The translations under genes and the position numbers were made by a program. The notes beneath the pieces are model-generated. The model had not been told where the DNA came from. It did no database searches and worked only from the letters and a program-made list of their open reading frames with translations. Shown here in pieces: positions 1 to 8,680 of a stretch of 64,000 nt of DNA. The stretch comes from Sporosarcina aquimarina (GTDB lineage: Bacteria > Bacillota > Bacilli > Bacillales_A > Planococcaceae): assembly GCF_023715615.1 (NCBI RefSeq), contig NZ_JAMBOM010000001.1, positions 186,001-250,000 on the forward strand, written 5' to 3'. The first letter of the stretch is position 1. Every line of letters starts with the position of its first letter.

Positions 1-1561
1 AACCCCAAAGAGTAAAGAAAATGGCGATTACGCAACAAACATTGCCATGCAGCTCACTAAATTAGCAAAAAAGCCTCCGCGCGCGATTGCCGAAGCAATT
101 CTTGAGAAATTGGATAAAACGGGTACATCCATCGAATCGATCGACATTGCAGGTCCAGGATTCATGAACATTATTTTGAAAAAGGATTACTTAGATGACG
201 TTGTAAAAACAGTTATCGACCAATCCGCGACATACGGTCGTAACGACTCGGGCAAAAATGAAAAAATCCAGGTCGAGTTTGTTTCCGCCAACCCAACTGG
301 GGATTTACACTTAGGACATGCTCGTGGTGCCTCACTCGGAGATTCCCTTTGCAACATTCTCGACTTTGCAGGCTACGACGTATCCCGCGAATACTACATT
401 AACGATGCAGGTAAACAAGTTGAAAACTTGGCGTATTCAGTAGAAGCACGCTACTTTGAAGAACTTGGACTTGAGAAAAAAATGCCGGAAGACGGTTATC
501 AAGGTCCGGATATCATTGAAATTGCTAAGAAACTTGTTGAAGAAAATGGCGACAAATTTGTTCATATGTCTGATGAAGAGCGTTATGCATTCTTCCGTGA
601 ATACGGCTTGAAGATCGAACTCGGCAAATTGCAACAAGACTTAGCGGACTTCCGTGTACCATTTGACGTCTGGTTCTCAGAGACATCCCTATACAAAGAC
701 GGCAAAATCGACGTAGCGCTGAACAAGCTACGTGAAAATGGTCACGTCTTTGAAGAAGAAGGTGCGACATGGTTCCGTTCGACTGAGTTTGGTGACGACA
801 AAGACCGAGTACTCATTAAGAATGATGGCTCGTATACGTATTTGATGCCAGATATTGCCTACCACGAAGACAAATTGAATCGTGGATTTGATAAGCTCAT
901 CAATATCTGGGGTGCAGACCACCACGGCTACATTCCACGTATGAAAGCGGCGATTCAAGCACTTGGTTATGACCGCGATACGTTAGAAGTGGAAGTTGCG
1001 CAAATGGTGCAGCTCTACAAAGATGGCGAGAAGTTCAAGATGAGTAAACGTACTGGCAAAGCCGTTACACTTCGTGAACTTGTTGAATTGGTCGGCTTAG
1101 ACGCAGCACGGTACTTCTTCGCAATGCGTTCAGGTGATGCACAAATGGACTTCGACTTGGATCTAGCCGTTTCTAAATCCAATGAAAACCCAGTGTATTA
1201 CGCACAATATGCACACGCCCGAATTTCTTCAATTTTACGTGCAGCTGAAGAAAAAGGCGTATCCGCATCTGTTGCCAACGTATCGTTGTTGAAAGCCGAA
1301 AAGGAAATTGATTTGATCAAAAAAATCGGGGACTTCCCACAACTCGTCAGCGACGCAGCGCGCCTTCGCGCACCGCACCGCATCACGACATACATTCAAG
1401 AACTTGCATCCACATTCCATAGTTTCTACAATGCGGAAAAAGTGTTGGATGATGAGAATCGTGAGCTATCTGAAGCACGCCTAGCGCTGATCACAGCAGC
1501 TCGTACAACGATTGCCAATGCTTTGAAACTAGTTGGCGTTGCAGCACCAGAACGTATGTAA
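1..1561 (+). CDS. argS: Arginyl-tRNA synthetase, 5' end outside window
   Basis: Class I aminoacyl-tRNA synthetase that charges tRNA-Arg in the cytoplasm. The reading frame is open from base 2 with no stop, and the residues before the first internal ATG (base 47) include [11 protein letters not shown], typical of the ArgS N-terminal additional domain. The gene therefore starts upstream of the window, with roughly 35 residues missing. The HIGH-type signature HLGHARGAS lies near base 315 and the KMSK loop ([15 protein letters not shown]) near base 1030. The C-terminal anticodon-binding DALR region ends with a normal family tail ([14 protein letters not shown]). A strong terminator follows. Confidence 0.97.
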   Translation, partial: TPKSKENGDYATNIAMQLTKLAKKPPRAIAEAILEKLDKTGTSIESIDIAGPGFMNIILKKDYLDDVVKTVIDQSATYGRNDSGKNEKIQVEFVSANPTGDLHLGHARGASLGDSLCNILDFAGYDVSREYYINDAGKQVENLAYSVEARYFEELGLEKKMPEDGYQGPDIIEIAKKLVEENGDKFVHMSDEERYAFFREYGLKIELGKLQQDLADFRVPFDVWFSETSLYKDGKIDVALNKLRENGHVFEEEGATWFRSTEFGDDKDRVLIKNDGSYTYLMPDIAYHEDKLNRGFDKLINIWGADHHGYIPRMKAAIQALGYDRDTLEVEVAQMVQLYKDGEKFKMSKRTGKAVTLRELVELVGLDAARYFFAMRSGDAQMDFDLDLAVSKSNENPVYYAQYAHARISSILRAAEEKGVSASVANVSLLKAEKEIDLIKKIGDFPQLVSDAARLRAPHRITTYIQELASTFHSFYNAEKVLDDENRELSEARLALITAARTTIANALKLVGVAAPERM

Positions 1562-1572
1562 TTTATTACTTC

Positions 1573-1604
1573 AAGCCCTCCATTAGATTGTGGAGGGCTT
1601 TTTT
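1573..1604 (+). terminator. Rho-independent terminator after argS
   Basis: Perfect 10-bp stem AAGCCCTCCA / TGGAGGGCTT with an 8-nt loop, followed by a T run, 11 bases after the argS stop codon. Confidence 0.93.
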
Positions 1605-1616
1605 GTGTGATCAAAA

Positions 1617-2215
1617 ACAAGCGAAGCGCACCCAATTAAGCCTTTAAACTAGGTTGAATTGTGTCCCGTTATCGAGAAACTTTGCTAAGTGATGGAGAAA
1701 TACCCATATGTGTCGGAGAACTCAGCCGGAGTGTCGGAGAAACCCCTGCAAGTGTAGGACAAATCCCCGTAAGTGTCGGACAAAAGATTTTGCAGAATTT
1801 CCTCACGGAGAAACGGGTAGCCCATTAAAAACAAGCGAAGCGCACCCAATGAATCCCTTAAACGAGGTTGAATTGTGTCCCGTTATCGAGAAACTCCTCT
1901 AAGTGATGGAGAAATGCCCATATGTGTCGGAGAACTCAGCCGGAGTGTCGGAGAAACCCCTGCGAGTGTAGGACAAATCCCCGTAAGTGTCGGCCAAAAG
2001 ATTTTGCCGAATTTCCTCACGGAGAAACGGATAGCCTATTAGAAACAAGCGAAGCGCACCCAATTAAGCCTTTAAACTAGGTTGAATTGTGTCCCGTTAT
2101 CGAGAAACTTTGCTAAGTGATGGAGAAATGCCCATATGTGTCCGAGAAACTAGCCTAAGTGTCCGAGAAAACAATGCGAGTGTAGGACAAATCGCCATAA
2201 GTGTCGGACAACCCA
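1617..2215. repeat. Tandem 214-bp intergenic repeat, three copies, each built of 21-bp units
   Basis: Copies begin at about 1618, 1832 and 2046; the third is cut short and diverges near 2150. Each copy opens with a boundary module (ACAAGCGAAGCGCACCCAAT), then a linker containing TTGAATTGTGTCCCG. A run of units spaced about 21 bp apart follows, with cores such as TGATGGAGAA, TGTCGGAGAA, TGTAGGACAA and TGTCGGACAA. The first 90 bases of copy 3 match copy 1 better than copy 2. Relatives lie at 45112-45508 and 59825-59990. No protein is supported: the open frame at 1708-1902 is repeat-encoded. Function unknown. Confidence 0.9.
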
Positions 2216-2261
2216 AAACTTCCACCATCCACACATCATGACAATATTCGCCAGCACCCTC

Positions 2262-2289
2262 TCGACATTTCCAGACACTTCTGTATAAT
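2262..2289 (+). promoter_or_regulatory. Sigma-A type promoter for the cobalamin operon
   Basis: TCGACA (2262-2267), 16-bp spacer, TATAAT (2284-2289). It lies about 35 bases before the conserved start of the cobalamin riboswitch. Confidence 0.7.
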
Positions 2290-2314
2290 AGGAATGTATC
2301 AAATTACATAACAA

Positions 2315-2480
2315 ACACGAAAAAGGTGCCTCGAGCAATTGAGGTTAAAAGGGAAGCCGGTTCCAATCCGGCGCGGTCCCGCCACTGTACGTGCTAGCTT
2401 ACTCGCAACTGCCACCGGATAACTATCGGGAAGGCGTGAAATGAGCGTCAATGCACAAGCCAGGAGACCTGCCTTTTTTC
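2315..2480 (+). ncRNA. Cobalamin (AdoCbl) riboswitch
   Basis: The leader shows the conserved aptamer blocks in order: GGTGCC at 2325, AAAAGGGAAGCCGG followed by AATCCGGCGCGGTCCCGCCACTG in the 2348-2398 region, and the B12 box AGCCAGGAGACCTGCC at 2458-2473. These match the family consensus closely. A terminator hairpin at 2553-2583 follows, and the first gene encodes a corrinoid-binding lipoprotein. This arrangement fits transcriptional attenuation of the whole downstream operon when adenosylcobalamin is plentiful. Confidence 0.96.
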
Positions 2481-2552
2481 GGTAATCACCCGAGATCTAC
2501 GAGGATAGACATGGTGAAATTTGGCGAAGTCCGCCTTATTTCCACTGCGCTC

Positions 2553-2583
2553 ATCCTCCATATACATAATGGGGGATTTTTGT
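2553..2583 (+). terminator. Riboswitch expression-platform terminator
   Basis: ATCCTCCAT / ATGGGGGAT stem (one G-U pair) with a 7-nt loop and a T run, between the B12 aptamer and the btuF start. It is the likely off-state terminator of the riboswitch. Confidence 0.8.
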
Positions 2584-2610
2584 TTGGACAAAATAGGGGG
2601 AAAACAACTC

Positions 2611-3618
2611 ATGAAAAAAATGTGGCAACTGTGGCTTACAGCCGTACTTGCTGTCCTACTTCTAACCGCTTGTGGTGGAGCAGATGGCAACAAAGACAAA
2701 GGAACGGACAACAACGGAGCAACAACGGAGCAATCCGATAAAGAGAACGGATCCGATTCAGAAGCAAGTGAAGATGCCGACGTCGCTACCTTCCCAATGA
2801 CCATAAAAGATGCTACTGGGGTAGAAATTACACTTGAAAAAGCACCAGAAACAATCATTTCTACACTTCCAAGCAACACGGAAATTCTCTTTGCACTTGG
2901 ACTTGACGACGAAATCGTTGCAGTCGATGACTATTCTGACTTCCCGGAAGACGCAACACAAAAAGAAAAAATCGGTGACATGAACCTTAATATCGAAAAA
3001 ATCATCTCAATGAATCCAGAAATGGTATTCGGTCACGAAATGTCACTTCCTGGTTCTGAAGCTGGCTACCAACAAATCCGCGACGCTGGAATTCCCGTTT
3101 ACATCGTGAAAAATGCGATGAACTTCGACGAAACGTATAGCACAATCGAAGCAATCGGTGAAGCAACTGGTAAACCAGAAGAAGCAGCAAAAGTCGTTGA
3201 AGACATGAAAGCAAAAGTGGAAGAAGTCGTTGCGAAAACTGCCGACATCAAAACTCCTAAACGTGTCATCGTAGAAACATCTGACGTTCCTGAAATCTAC
3301 GTACCTGGTAAAAATACATTCATGCAAGAAATCCTCGACAAGATCGGCGCAGAAAACGTCGTGACAGAAGAAGGATGGATCATGATCAGCCCTGAAGATA
3401 TCGTTAAACAAAATCCGGACGTCATGGTCATCATGCATGATTACACGCCTAATGTTATCAACAGCGTCAAAAAGCGTGATGGGTTCGCAGATATTACAGC
3501 TGTCAAAGAAGACCAAGTTGTTCAAGTCGACTCAAACTTAACTAGCCGAACAGGTCCACGTCTTGCTGAAGGACTTGAAGAAGTCGCAAAAGCAGTCTAT
3601 CCGGAGGCCTTCAAGTGA
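2611..3618 (+). CDS. btuF: Corrinoid (B12) ABC transporter substrate-binding lipoprotein
   Basis: Binds cobalamin or cobinamide outside the membrane and delivers it to the BtuCD importer. The chosen start gives a classic lipoprotein signal peptide: MKK, a hydrophobic stretch, then lipobox LLTAC with Cys near residue 18. A Ser/Asp/Asn-rich linker follows. The rest is a periplasmic-binding type III fold with the family start (TIISTLPSNTEILFALG) and C-terminal lobe (YVPGKNTFMQEILDKIGAENV). An upstream in-frame start at 2521 would put residues before the signal peptide and overlap the riboswitch terminator. The start at 2611 has AGGGGG about 10 bases upstream. The gene overlaps the permease by four bases (GTGA). 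Confidence 0.93.
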   Translation: MKKMWQLWLTAVLAVLLLTACGGADGNKDKGTDNNGATTEQSDKENGSDSEASEDADVATFPMTIKDATGVEITLEKAPETIISTLPSNTEILFALGLDDEIVAVDDYSDFPEDATQKEKIGDMNLNIEKIISMNPEMVFGHEMSLPGSEAGYQQIRDAGIPVYIVKNAMNFDETYSTIEAIGEATGKPEEAAKVVEDMKAKVEEVVAKTADIKTPKRVIVETSDVPEIYVPGKNTFMQEILDKIGAENVVTEEGWIMISPEDIVKQNPDVMVIMHDYTPNVINSVKKRDGFADITAVKEDQVVQVDSNLTSRTGPRLAEGLEEVAKAVYPEAFK

Positions 3619-4610
3619 GAAAACCACTGATCGCCTACATCGTTTCAGCTGCCGTCCTATTGACGGCAGTTGGTCTCGGTGTATCTATTGGATCTGTCCA
3701 CGTGCCGATCAGCACGTTATGGAACCAAGGAGCAGATACGACGGCGACCAATATTTTATGGAAAATTAGAATGCCGCGCGTCATCCTAGCTGGACTCGTC
3801 GGTGCGTCACTTGCCATTGCTGGTGCTGCATTTCAAGGGTTACTTAAAAACCCGCTTGCAGATCCATACACCCTCGGAGTGTCATCCGGCGCCTCTGTAG
3901 GTGCTGTGATGACACTCTTTTTTGGCATTAGCATTCCGTTCCTTGGTCTCTACACACTCCCTGTTTTCAGTATGGTGGGTGCCGCAATTACGATGTTTGT
4001 CGTCCTCGGCTTCGCTAAACTCGTAGATCGCGGTCTCAACATGGAAACCATCATTTTAACTGGAATCATTTTCGGCTCATTCCTCGGCTCCGTACTATCA
4101 CTAATGATTGCGCTTACAGGGGAAGAGTTACGTCAAATTATTAGCTGGCTACTCGGAAGCGTCTCGATGCGAGGGTGGAATTACATCAACATGATTCTTC
4201 CGTTCACCATCATTGGATCACTCCTATTGTGGATGAACCGCAGAGAGCTAAACGCGATGCTATTCGGAGAAGACCGGGCGAAGCACTTAGGCGTGGACGT
4301 CAAACGACGAAAACTCGTCATCCTAATCGGGGGCTCGATCCTAACGGGTGCGGCTGTATCTGTTTCCGGGACAATCGGTTTCGTCGGACTCGTCGTACCC
4401 CATATGACACGCCTAATTTGGGGATCGGACCATCGTCATCTACTGACACTATCGTTCATGAATGGTGCAACGTTACTCATCATCTGTGACCTCATTGCCC
4501 GCACGATCATTTCGCCGACAGAGCTACCCGTTGGCGTCATCACCGCATTCATTGGCGCACCGGTATTTGCATTTATCTTTTATCGACAACGGAAAGGGGG
4601 GACTGCGTGA
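3615..4610 (+). CDS. btuC: Corrinoid ABC transporter permease (FecCD family)
   Basis: Integral membrane subunit of the B12/corrinoid importer. The 331 residues form about ten hydrophobic helices, with FecCD-family motifs such as RMPRVILAGLVGASLAIAGA near the N terminus and GTIGFVGLVVPHMTR near the C terminus. The latter contacts the ATPase. The start is GTG at 3615, overlapping the btuF stop, with GGAGG at about 3603-3607. The gene ends in TGA overlapping the ATG of the ATPase gene, which indicates translational coupling. General FecCD proteins also move siderophores; the riboswitch and neighbours point to corrinoids. Confidence 0.93.
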   Translation: MRKPLIAYIVSAAVLLTAVGLGVSIGSVHVPISTLWNQGADTTATNILWKIRMPRVILAGLVGASLAIAGAAFQGLLKNPLADPYTLGVSSGASVGAVMTLFFGISIPFLGLYTLPVFSMVGAAITMFVVLGFAKLVDRGLNMETIILTGIIFGSFLGSVLSLMIALTGEELRQIISWLLGSVSMRGWNYINMILPFTIIGSLLLWMNRRELNAMLFGEDRAKHLGVDVKRRKLVILIGGSILTGAAVSVSGTIGFVGLVVPHMTRLIWGSDHRHLLTLSFMNGATLLIICDLIARTIISPTELPVGVITAFIGAPVFAFIFYRQRKGGTA

Positions 4611-6079
4611 TGTTGCACGTACAAGGGTTAACTGGTGGATATGGCAAAGAACTAATTGTGAAAAACGTGTCGTTCGACGTACAGCCTGGAGAAATACTTG
4701 GCATTCTCGGACCGAACGGCAGTGGGAAATCGACGCTTCTCAAAATGATTTCAGGCATCCTACCGAAACAAGCAGGATCCGTTAAAATCGCGGACAGAGA
4801 TGCAGATAGTTACTCACCTAAAGAATTTGCGCGCAACGTTGCAGTCCTTCCACAAATGCACGCACATGCGTTTTCACATACTGTCAAGGCAACTGTTGAA
4901 CTCGGGCGCTACCCGTACCAAACGGGATTGTTCTCCTCGTGGACCACTGAAGACGAAGCAGCTGTAACCCATGCAATGGAACGTACAGGTGTTACGCGCT
5001 ATGAAAACACCCTCATCGAATCGTTATCAGGTGGAGAACAGCAGCGGGTTTTTGTCGCTCAAGCCTTAGCGCAACAAGCTCCACTACTGTTGTTGGATGA
5101 ACCCACGAACCATCTTGACATCGCCTACCAACAACAATTGCTCGACACTGTCCGGAGTCTCGCAGTTGACGAAGGGAAAACCGTCGTTTCCGTCTTCCAT
5201 GACGTCAACTTAGCGGCGCTCTATTGCGACCGATTATTGCTCATGGAAAACGGTGAAATCGCGAAAATCGGCTCGCCGCAAGACGTCGTGCGGGAACCGA
5301 TTATTCAATCCGTCTACAAAGCGGCTGTCAAAACGCAAGCCCATCCGGAGTTACCGAAACCACAAATGACGTTGTTACCATCCATGAATGATAGTGTAGA
5401 AGTGCCTCTTGTTGTGGATGAAACCCAGTTCACTGTTACTGCAGATAGCGTACAATTTCACGCACCCCATTCACTCAAAACGGTTTCATCCGCGGTACAT
5501 AATCCAGGAACTGGCTGGTACACAACGTTCGTCAATCGCCATGTCGATGCGAATTACGAGTGCGATGACGTGAAAAAGGAAATGGAAGATTATCTCGAAA
5601 AAAGCGGCCATCACCTGACCGATACAGTCGGCATGATGACAGCTGTGCAAACACTACACGTTGAAATTGCTAGCTTTGCAGACGAAGGAGTTTCCATCGT
5701 CATCGCTGTCACAGCGGGTGTCGGAAATGCAGTCGACGTCTCAATGGCCAGAGAAAGGGAAGCGCATGTCGGCACCATTAACACGTGGATTATCGTCAAC
5801 GGTCGGCTTTCTGATGAGGCATTCATCCAAGCAATGATCACCGCGACCGAAGCGAAAACACGTGCGCTTCAGACGGAAAAGGTGCTTGATCCACTAACTG
5901 GAACTCAAGCAACTGGAACGTCAACGGATAGTTTACTCGTTGCGGCAACACAAATAGGACAAGAACTCCCTTATGCAGGACCCATCACACCACTCGGTAA
6001 ATTGATCGGGACTGGGGTCTATGAATGCACGATCCGCGCTATCCAGACGTACAAGGAGGCGAAGGGATGGAAGGGCTGA
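4610..6079 (+). CDS. Fusion of corrinoid ABC transporter ATPase (BtuD) and adenosylcobinamide amidohydrolase (CbiZ)
   Basis: 489 residues in two parts. Residues 1-255 are an ABC ATPase with Walker A GPNGSGKST (about 34-42), signature LSGGEQQR (about 139), Walker B LLLLDEPTNHLD (about 159) and the switch His in VFHDVN. Residues about 270-489 match the CbiZ family: NPGTGWYTTFVNRHVD, VGMMTAVQ, VTAGVGNAVD and TSTDSLLVAATQ. CbiZ cleaves the aminopropanol side chain of adenosylcobinamide to give adenosylcobyric acid, so that CbiB can rebuild it. The fusion couples import to remodelling. ATG 4610 shares its A with the btuC stop; a GTG three bases upstream is possible. Confidence 0.93.
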   Translation: MLHVQGLTGGYGKELIVKNVSFDVQPGEILGILGPNGSGKSTLLKMISGILPKQAGSVKIADRDADSYSPKEFARNVAVLPQMHAHAFSHTVKATVELGRYPYQTGLFSSWTTEDEAAVTHAMERTGVTRYENTLIESLSGGEQQRVFVAQALAQQAPLLLLDEPTNHLDIAYQQQLLDTVRSLAVDEGKTVVSVFHDVNLAALYCDRLLLMENGEIAKIGSPQDVVREPIIQSVYKAAVKTQAHPELPKPQMTLLPSMNDSVEVPLVVDETQFTVTADSVQFHAPHSLKTVSSAVHNPGTGWYTTFVNRHVDANYECDDVKKEMEDYLEKSGHHLTDTVGMMTAVQTLHVEIASFADEGVSIVIAVTAGVGNAVDVSMAREREAHVGTINTWIIVNGRLSDEAFIQAMITATEAKTRALQTEKVLDPLTGTQATGTSTDSLLVAATQIGQELPYAGPITPLGKLIGTGVYECTIRAIQTYKEAKGWKG

Positions 6080-7035
6080 TTTTAGCGCATCTACTCGCCG
6101 TTTCACTAGGATTCTTCCTGGACCAACTCATCGGTGATCCCCCAAACTGGCCACACCCTGTCCGTTGGCTCGGAACGTATATCACGAAACTTACAAACTT
6201 GCTGAACAAAGGGAGTAAACGCACTGCAAAAGGGGCTGTCCTGCTAGTTCTTGTTGTAGTGCCGACATTCCTACTCTTTGCAATCTTTACAGTCGCAGCC
6301 TATTGGTGGCATCCAGCAGTCGGTGTTGCAACTGAAAGTATATTTATCGCAATCGGGCTCGCCCAAAAAAGTTTGCGCACCGCAGCGCTCGATGTCGCGG
6401 AACCACTTGAAACAGGGGACATGAAAGAAGCCCGCAAAAAGTTGTCGTGGATCGTAGGAAGAGATACGCATGAATTGAACGAATCCGAGGTCACACGAGG
6501 CGTCGTAGAAACGGTCTCTGAAAACATCTCGGATGGCGTCACAGCGCCCCTTTTCTTCGTCTTCATTCTTGGAGCTCCGGGGTTGTGGTTGTACAAAGCA
6601 GTGAATACATTGGACTCGATGGTCGGTTACAAAGACGACCGCTATCGCGAATTCGGAACGGCATCCGCACGAGCAGACGACGTATTGAACTACATTCCAG
6701 CGAGAATAACAGGCTTTCTCATTGTCATTCTTTCGCCGAATAAAGGAGGCATACCACTTCGCGAGCGATTCGAAGGCTGGCGAACGGATGCAAAGAAGCA
6801 CCCGAGTCCAAACAGTGGCTATTTGGAAGCAGCCACCGCCTGGCAACTTGGCGTCCAACTTGGTGGTACAAATATATATAAAGGTGTCGCATCTCGACGC
6901 CCAAAGTTTGGTCCGAACTTGCAGAAACTTGCAGCCATTCATATTAACCAAACACTCGTCCAACTAAAACGCGCAACATACGGCGTTTGGGCGCTCGGCA
7001 TCATCATCGGAGGGATTATCTATGCCATTGCCTAA
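6067..7035 (+). CDS. cbiB: Adenosylcobinamide-phosphate synthase
   Basis: Membrane enzyme joining adenosylcobyric acid to aminopropanol phosphate, acting right after CbiZ. The 322 residues show the CbiB/CobD pattern: N-terminal hydrophobic segment with DQLIGDPPNWPHPVRWLG, RKKLSWIVGRDT, the conserved EVTRGVVETVSENISDGVTAPLFF block, NTLDSMVGYKDDRYREFGTASARADDVLNYIPAR, and a C-terminal membrane segment. ATG 6067 has AAGGAGG eight bases upstream and overlaps the end of the previous gene by 13 bases. The in-frame ATG at 6025 lies deep in the CbiZ domain and was not used. Confidence 0.95.
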   Translation: MEGLILAHLLAVSLGFFLDQLIGDPPNWPHPVRWLGTYITKLTNLLNKGSKRTAKGAVLLVLVVVPTFLLFAIFTVAAYWWHPAVGVATESIFIAIGLAQKSLRTAALDVAEPLETGDMKEARKKLSWIVGRDTHELNESEVTRGVVETVSENISDGVTAPLFFVFILGAPGLWLYKAVNTLDSMVGYKDDRYREFGTASARADDVLNYIPARITGFLIVILSPNKGGIPLRERFEGWRTDAKKHPSPNSGYLEAATAWQLGVQLGGTNIYKGVASRRPKFGPNLQKLAAIHINQTLVQLKRATYGVWALGIIIGGIIYAIA

Positions 7036-8680
7036 CCATGGTGCGAACCCGCACAAGTTATACGAAACACTGAATCTGAAACAGCCATCGAAAGTGCTCG
7101 ATTTCAGTGAAAACTGCAATCCGGCAGGACCGCCTGAAGCCATTCAAACAAAATGGAACGAACTTCTTCCACTGATTGCACGCTATCCTGATCCAAACGG
7201 CGAGCCATTCCGCACAGCTGTTGCAGAATTTCATGGAATAGACGTCTCTCAACTCGTTCTCGGCAATGGCGCGGCGGAAATTCTATCACTTGTCGCCAAT
7301 CGATACAAGGGGAAACGAGCCGTCCTCGTTCACCCGACGTTCTCGGAATACGAAGCGACATTAACCTCAGCGGGTGCGAGCATTACAAATGTCCAGGCGA
7401 GCGAAGAAAACGGGTTCGCGCTACCAATTGACGAACTAAAAGTCGCAGTAGAAACCGCGGACGTCCTATACATATGCACTCCTAACAATCCGACGGGTGT
7501 TTTGCCGAACCGAACTGAATTAGACTCGCTCATTCAACATGCGGCCACGGTTTCTTGCGAAGTTATTTTGGATGAAGCATTCATTGATTGGGTGGATGAA
7601 AACTTGTCATTCATTTCGCAAGTCAAGAACTACCCGAATGTAATTGTCGTCCGCTCGATGACGAAATTGTACGCCATTCCGGGAATCCGACTAGGCTATG
7701 CGATCGCACATCCTGATCGAATTCAAGCTATCAAACGAAGTGCACCTCACTGGAACATCAACGCGATTGCGGCACAGCTCGGGACGATTTGTCTGCAACA
7801 AGAGGACTACCGTGAGCGCGCAATTCTGCAAGCAACGGAAGAACGATTGAAGATGACGAGCTTTTTAACAGCACGCGGTTGCGAAGTCATCCACTCTGTC
7901 GCGAACTTCATTCTATTCAAGCCCCCTGTACATATAGTGGCACAAGATGTTTTCAAAAGGTTACTCATGCAGGGGATCGTCGTCCGCCATACTGAAAACT
8001 TCAAAGGGCTTGATGGGAATTGGCTTCGAATCGGTATGAAAGCCGCTAATGACATGGAGACTTTGCGCAATGCATTCGCATCTCTTTTTGATGAAAAACA
8101 AGGCTCATTGACGTTCATTAGTGGAGGGGTTCGAAGTGGAAAAAGCGCCTACGCTGAACAACTTGTTCGAACGGGTGCAAAACAGACTGGTGGCCGGCTT
8201 ATATACATCGCATCCGGTACTGCAACCGATGATGAAATGTCGGAAAGGATTGCACGTCATCGAACGGACCGAGCTGATGATGGCTGGATGACGATTGAAC
8301 AACCAACTCATCTTGAGGATGTGTTACCTAGTTTGCAACAGGGCGACCATGTACTCTGGGACTGCGTAACAACGTGGCTAGGAAACGTAGCATATGAAGG
8401 CTGGGAAACCGGGTCACCGTGTATTTTGAAGACGGAGTGCATGGATGAGAAGATTACTAAGTTGCTAGATACAATCAAGGGTATTCAAAATCTCACGAAC
8501 CAACTCGTCATCGTTTCAAATGAAGTGTTCGATGAACCACTAAAGACAGAAGAAATCACACGTACGTATACTCATACACTCGGCAAGTTGCACCAAGCAA
8601 TCGTTGCGAAAGCGGATACCGCAATTGAAATGGACAGTGGTTTGCCGATTGTTCATAAACAAAGGGGGATGCAGCGATGA
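7022..8680 (+). CDS. Fusion of threonine-phosphate decarboxylase (CobD) and adenosylcobinamide kinase/guanylyltransferase (CobU)
   Basis: 552 residues. Residues 1-355 are a fold-type I PLP enzyme of the CobD/HisC group (PNHGANP...DFSENCNPAGPP start; PLP lysine in RSMTKLYAIPGIRLGYA near residue 214). It makes aminopropanol phosphate from threonine phosphate. Residues about 360-552 are a full-length CobU: P-loop SGGVRSGKSAYAEQ (366-373), the HRTDR motif near residue 412 carrying the histidine guanylylated in CobU, and SNEV. CobU activates adenosylcobinamide as the GDP derivative. The gene overlaps cbiB by 14 bases and cobQ by four (ATGA). The fusion joins enzymes for steps on either side of CbiB. 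Confidence 0.93.
   Translation: MPLPNHGANPHKLYETLNLKQPSKVLDFSENCNPAGPPEAIQTKWNELLPLIARYPDPNGEPFRTAVAEFHGIDVSQLVLGNGAAEILSLVANRYKGKRAVLVHPTFSEYEATLTSAGASITNVQASEENGFALPIDELKVAVETADVLYICTPNNPTGVLPNRTELDSLIQHAATVSCEVILDEAFIDWVDENLSFISQVKNYPNVIVVRSMTKLYAIPGIRLGYAIAHPDRIQAIKRSAPHWNINAIAAQLGTICLQQEDYRERAILQATEERLKMTSFLTARGCEVIHSVANFILFKPPVHIVAQDVFKRLLMQGIVVRHTENFKGLDGNWLRIGMKAANDMETLRNAFASLFDEKQGSLTFISGGVRSGKSAYAEQLVRTGAKQTGGRLIYIASGTATDDEMSERIARHRTDRADDGWMTIEQPTHLEDVLPSLQQGDHVLWDCVTTWLGNVAYEGWETGSPCILKTECMDEKITKLLDTIKGIQNLTNQLVIVSNEVFDEPLKTEEITRTYTHTLGKLHQAIVAKADTAIEMDSGLPIVHKQRGMQR

Noticed and set aside
1708-1902. 64-codon ORF within the 214-bp repeats
   Set aside because: Lies entirely in tandem repeat DNA, has no ribosome site, and its frame is not kept across copies.
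6271-6963. 230-codon minus-strand ORF opposite cbiB
   Set aside because: Cys/Phe/Arg-rich antisense shadow of a clear enzyme gene.
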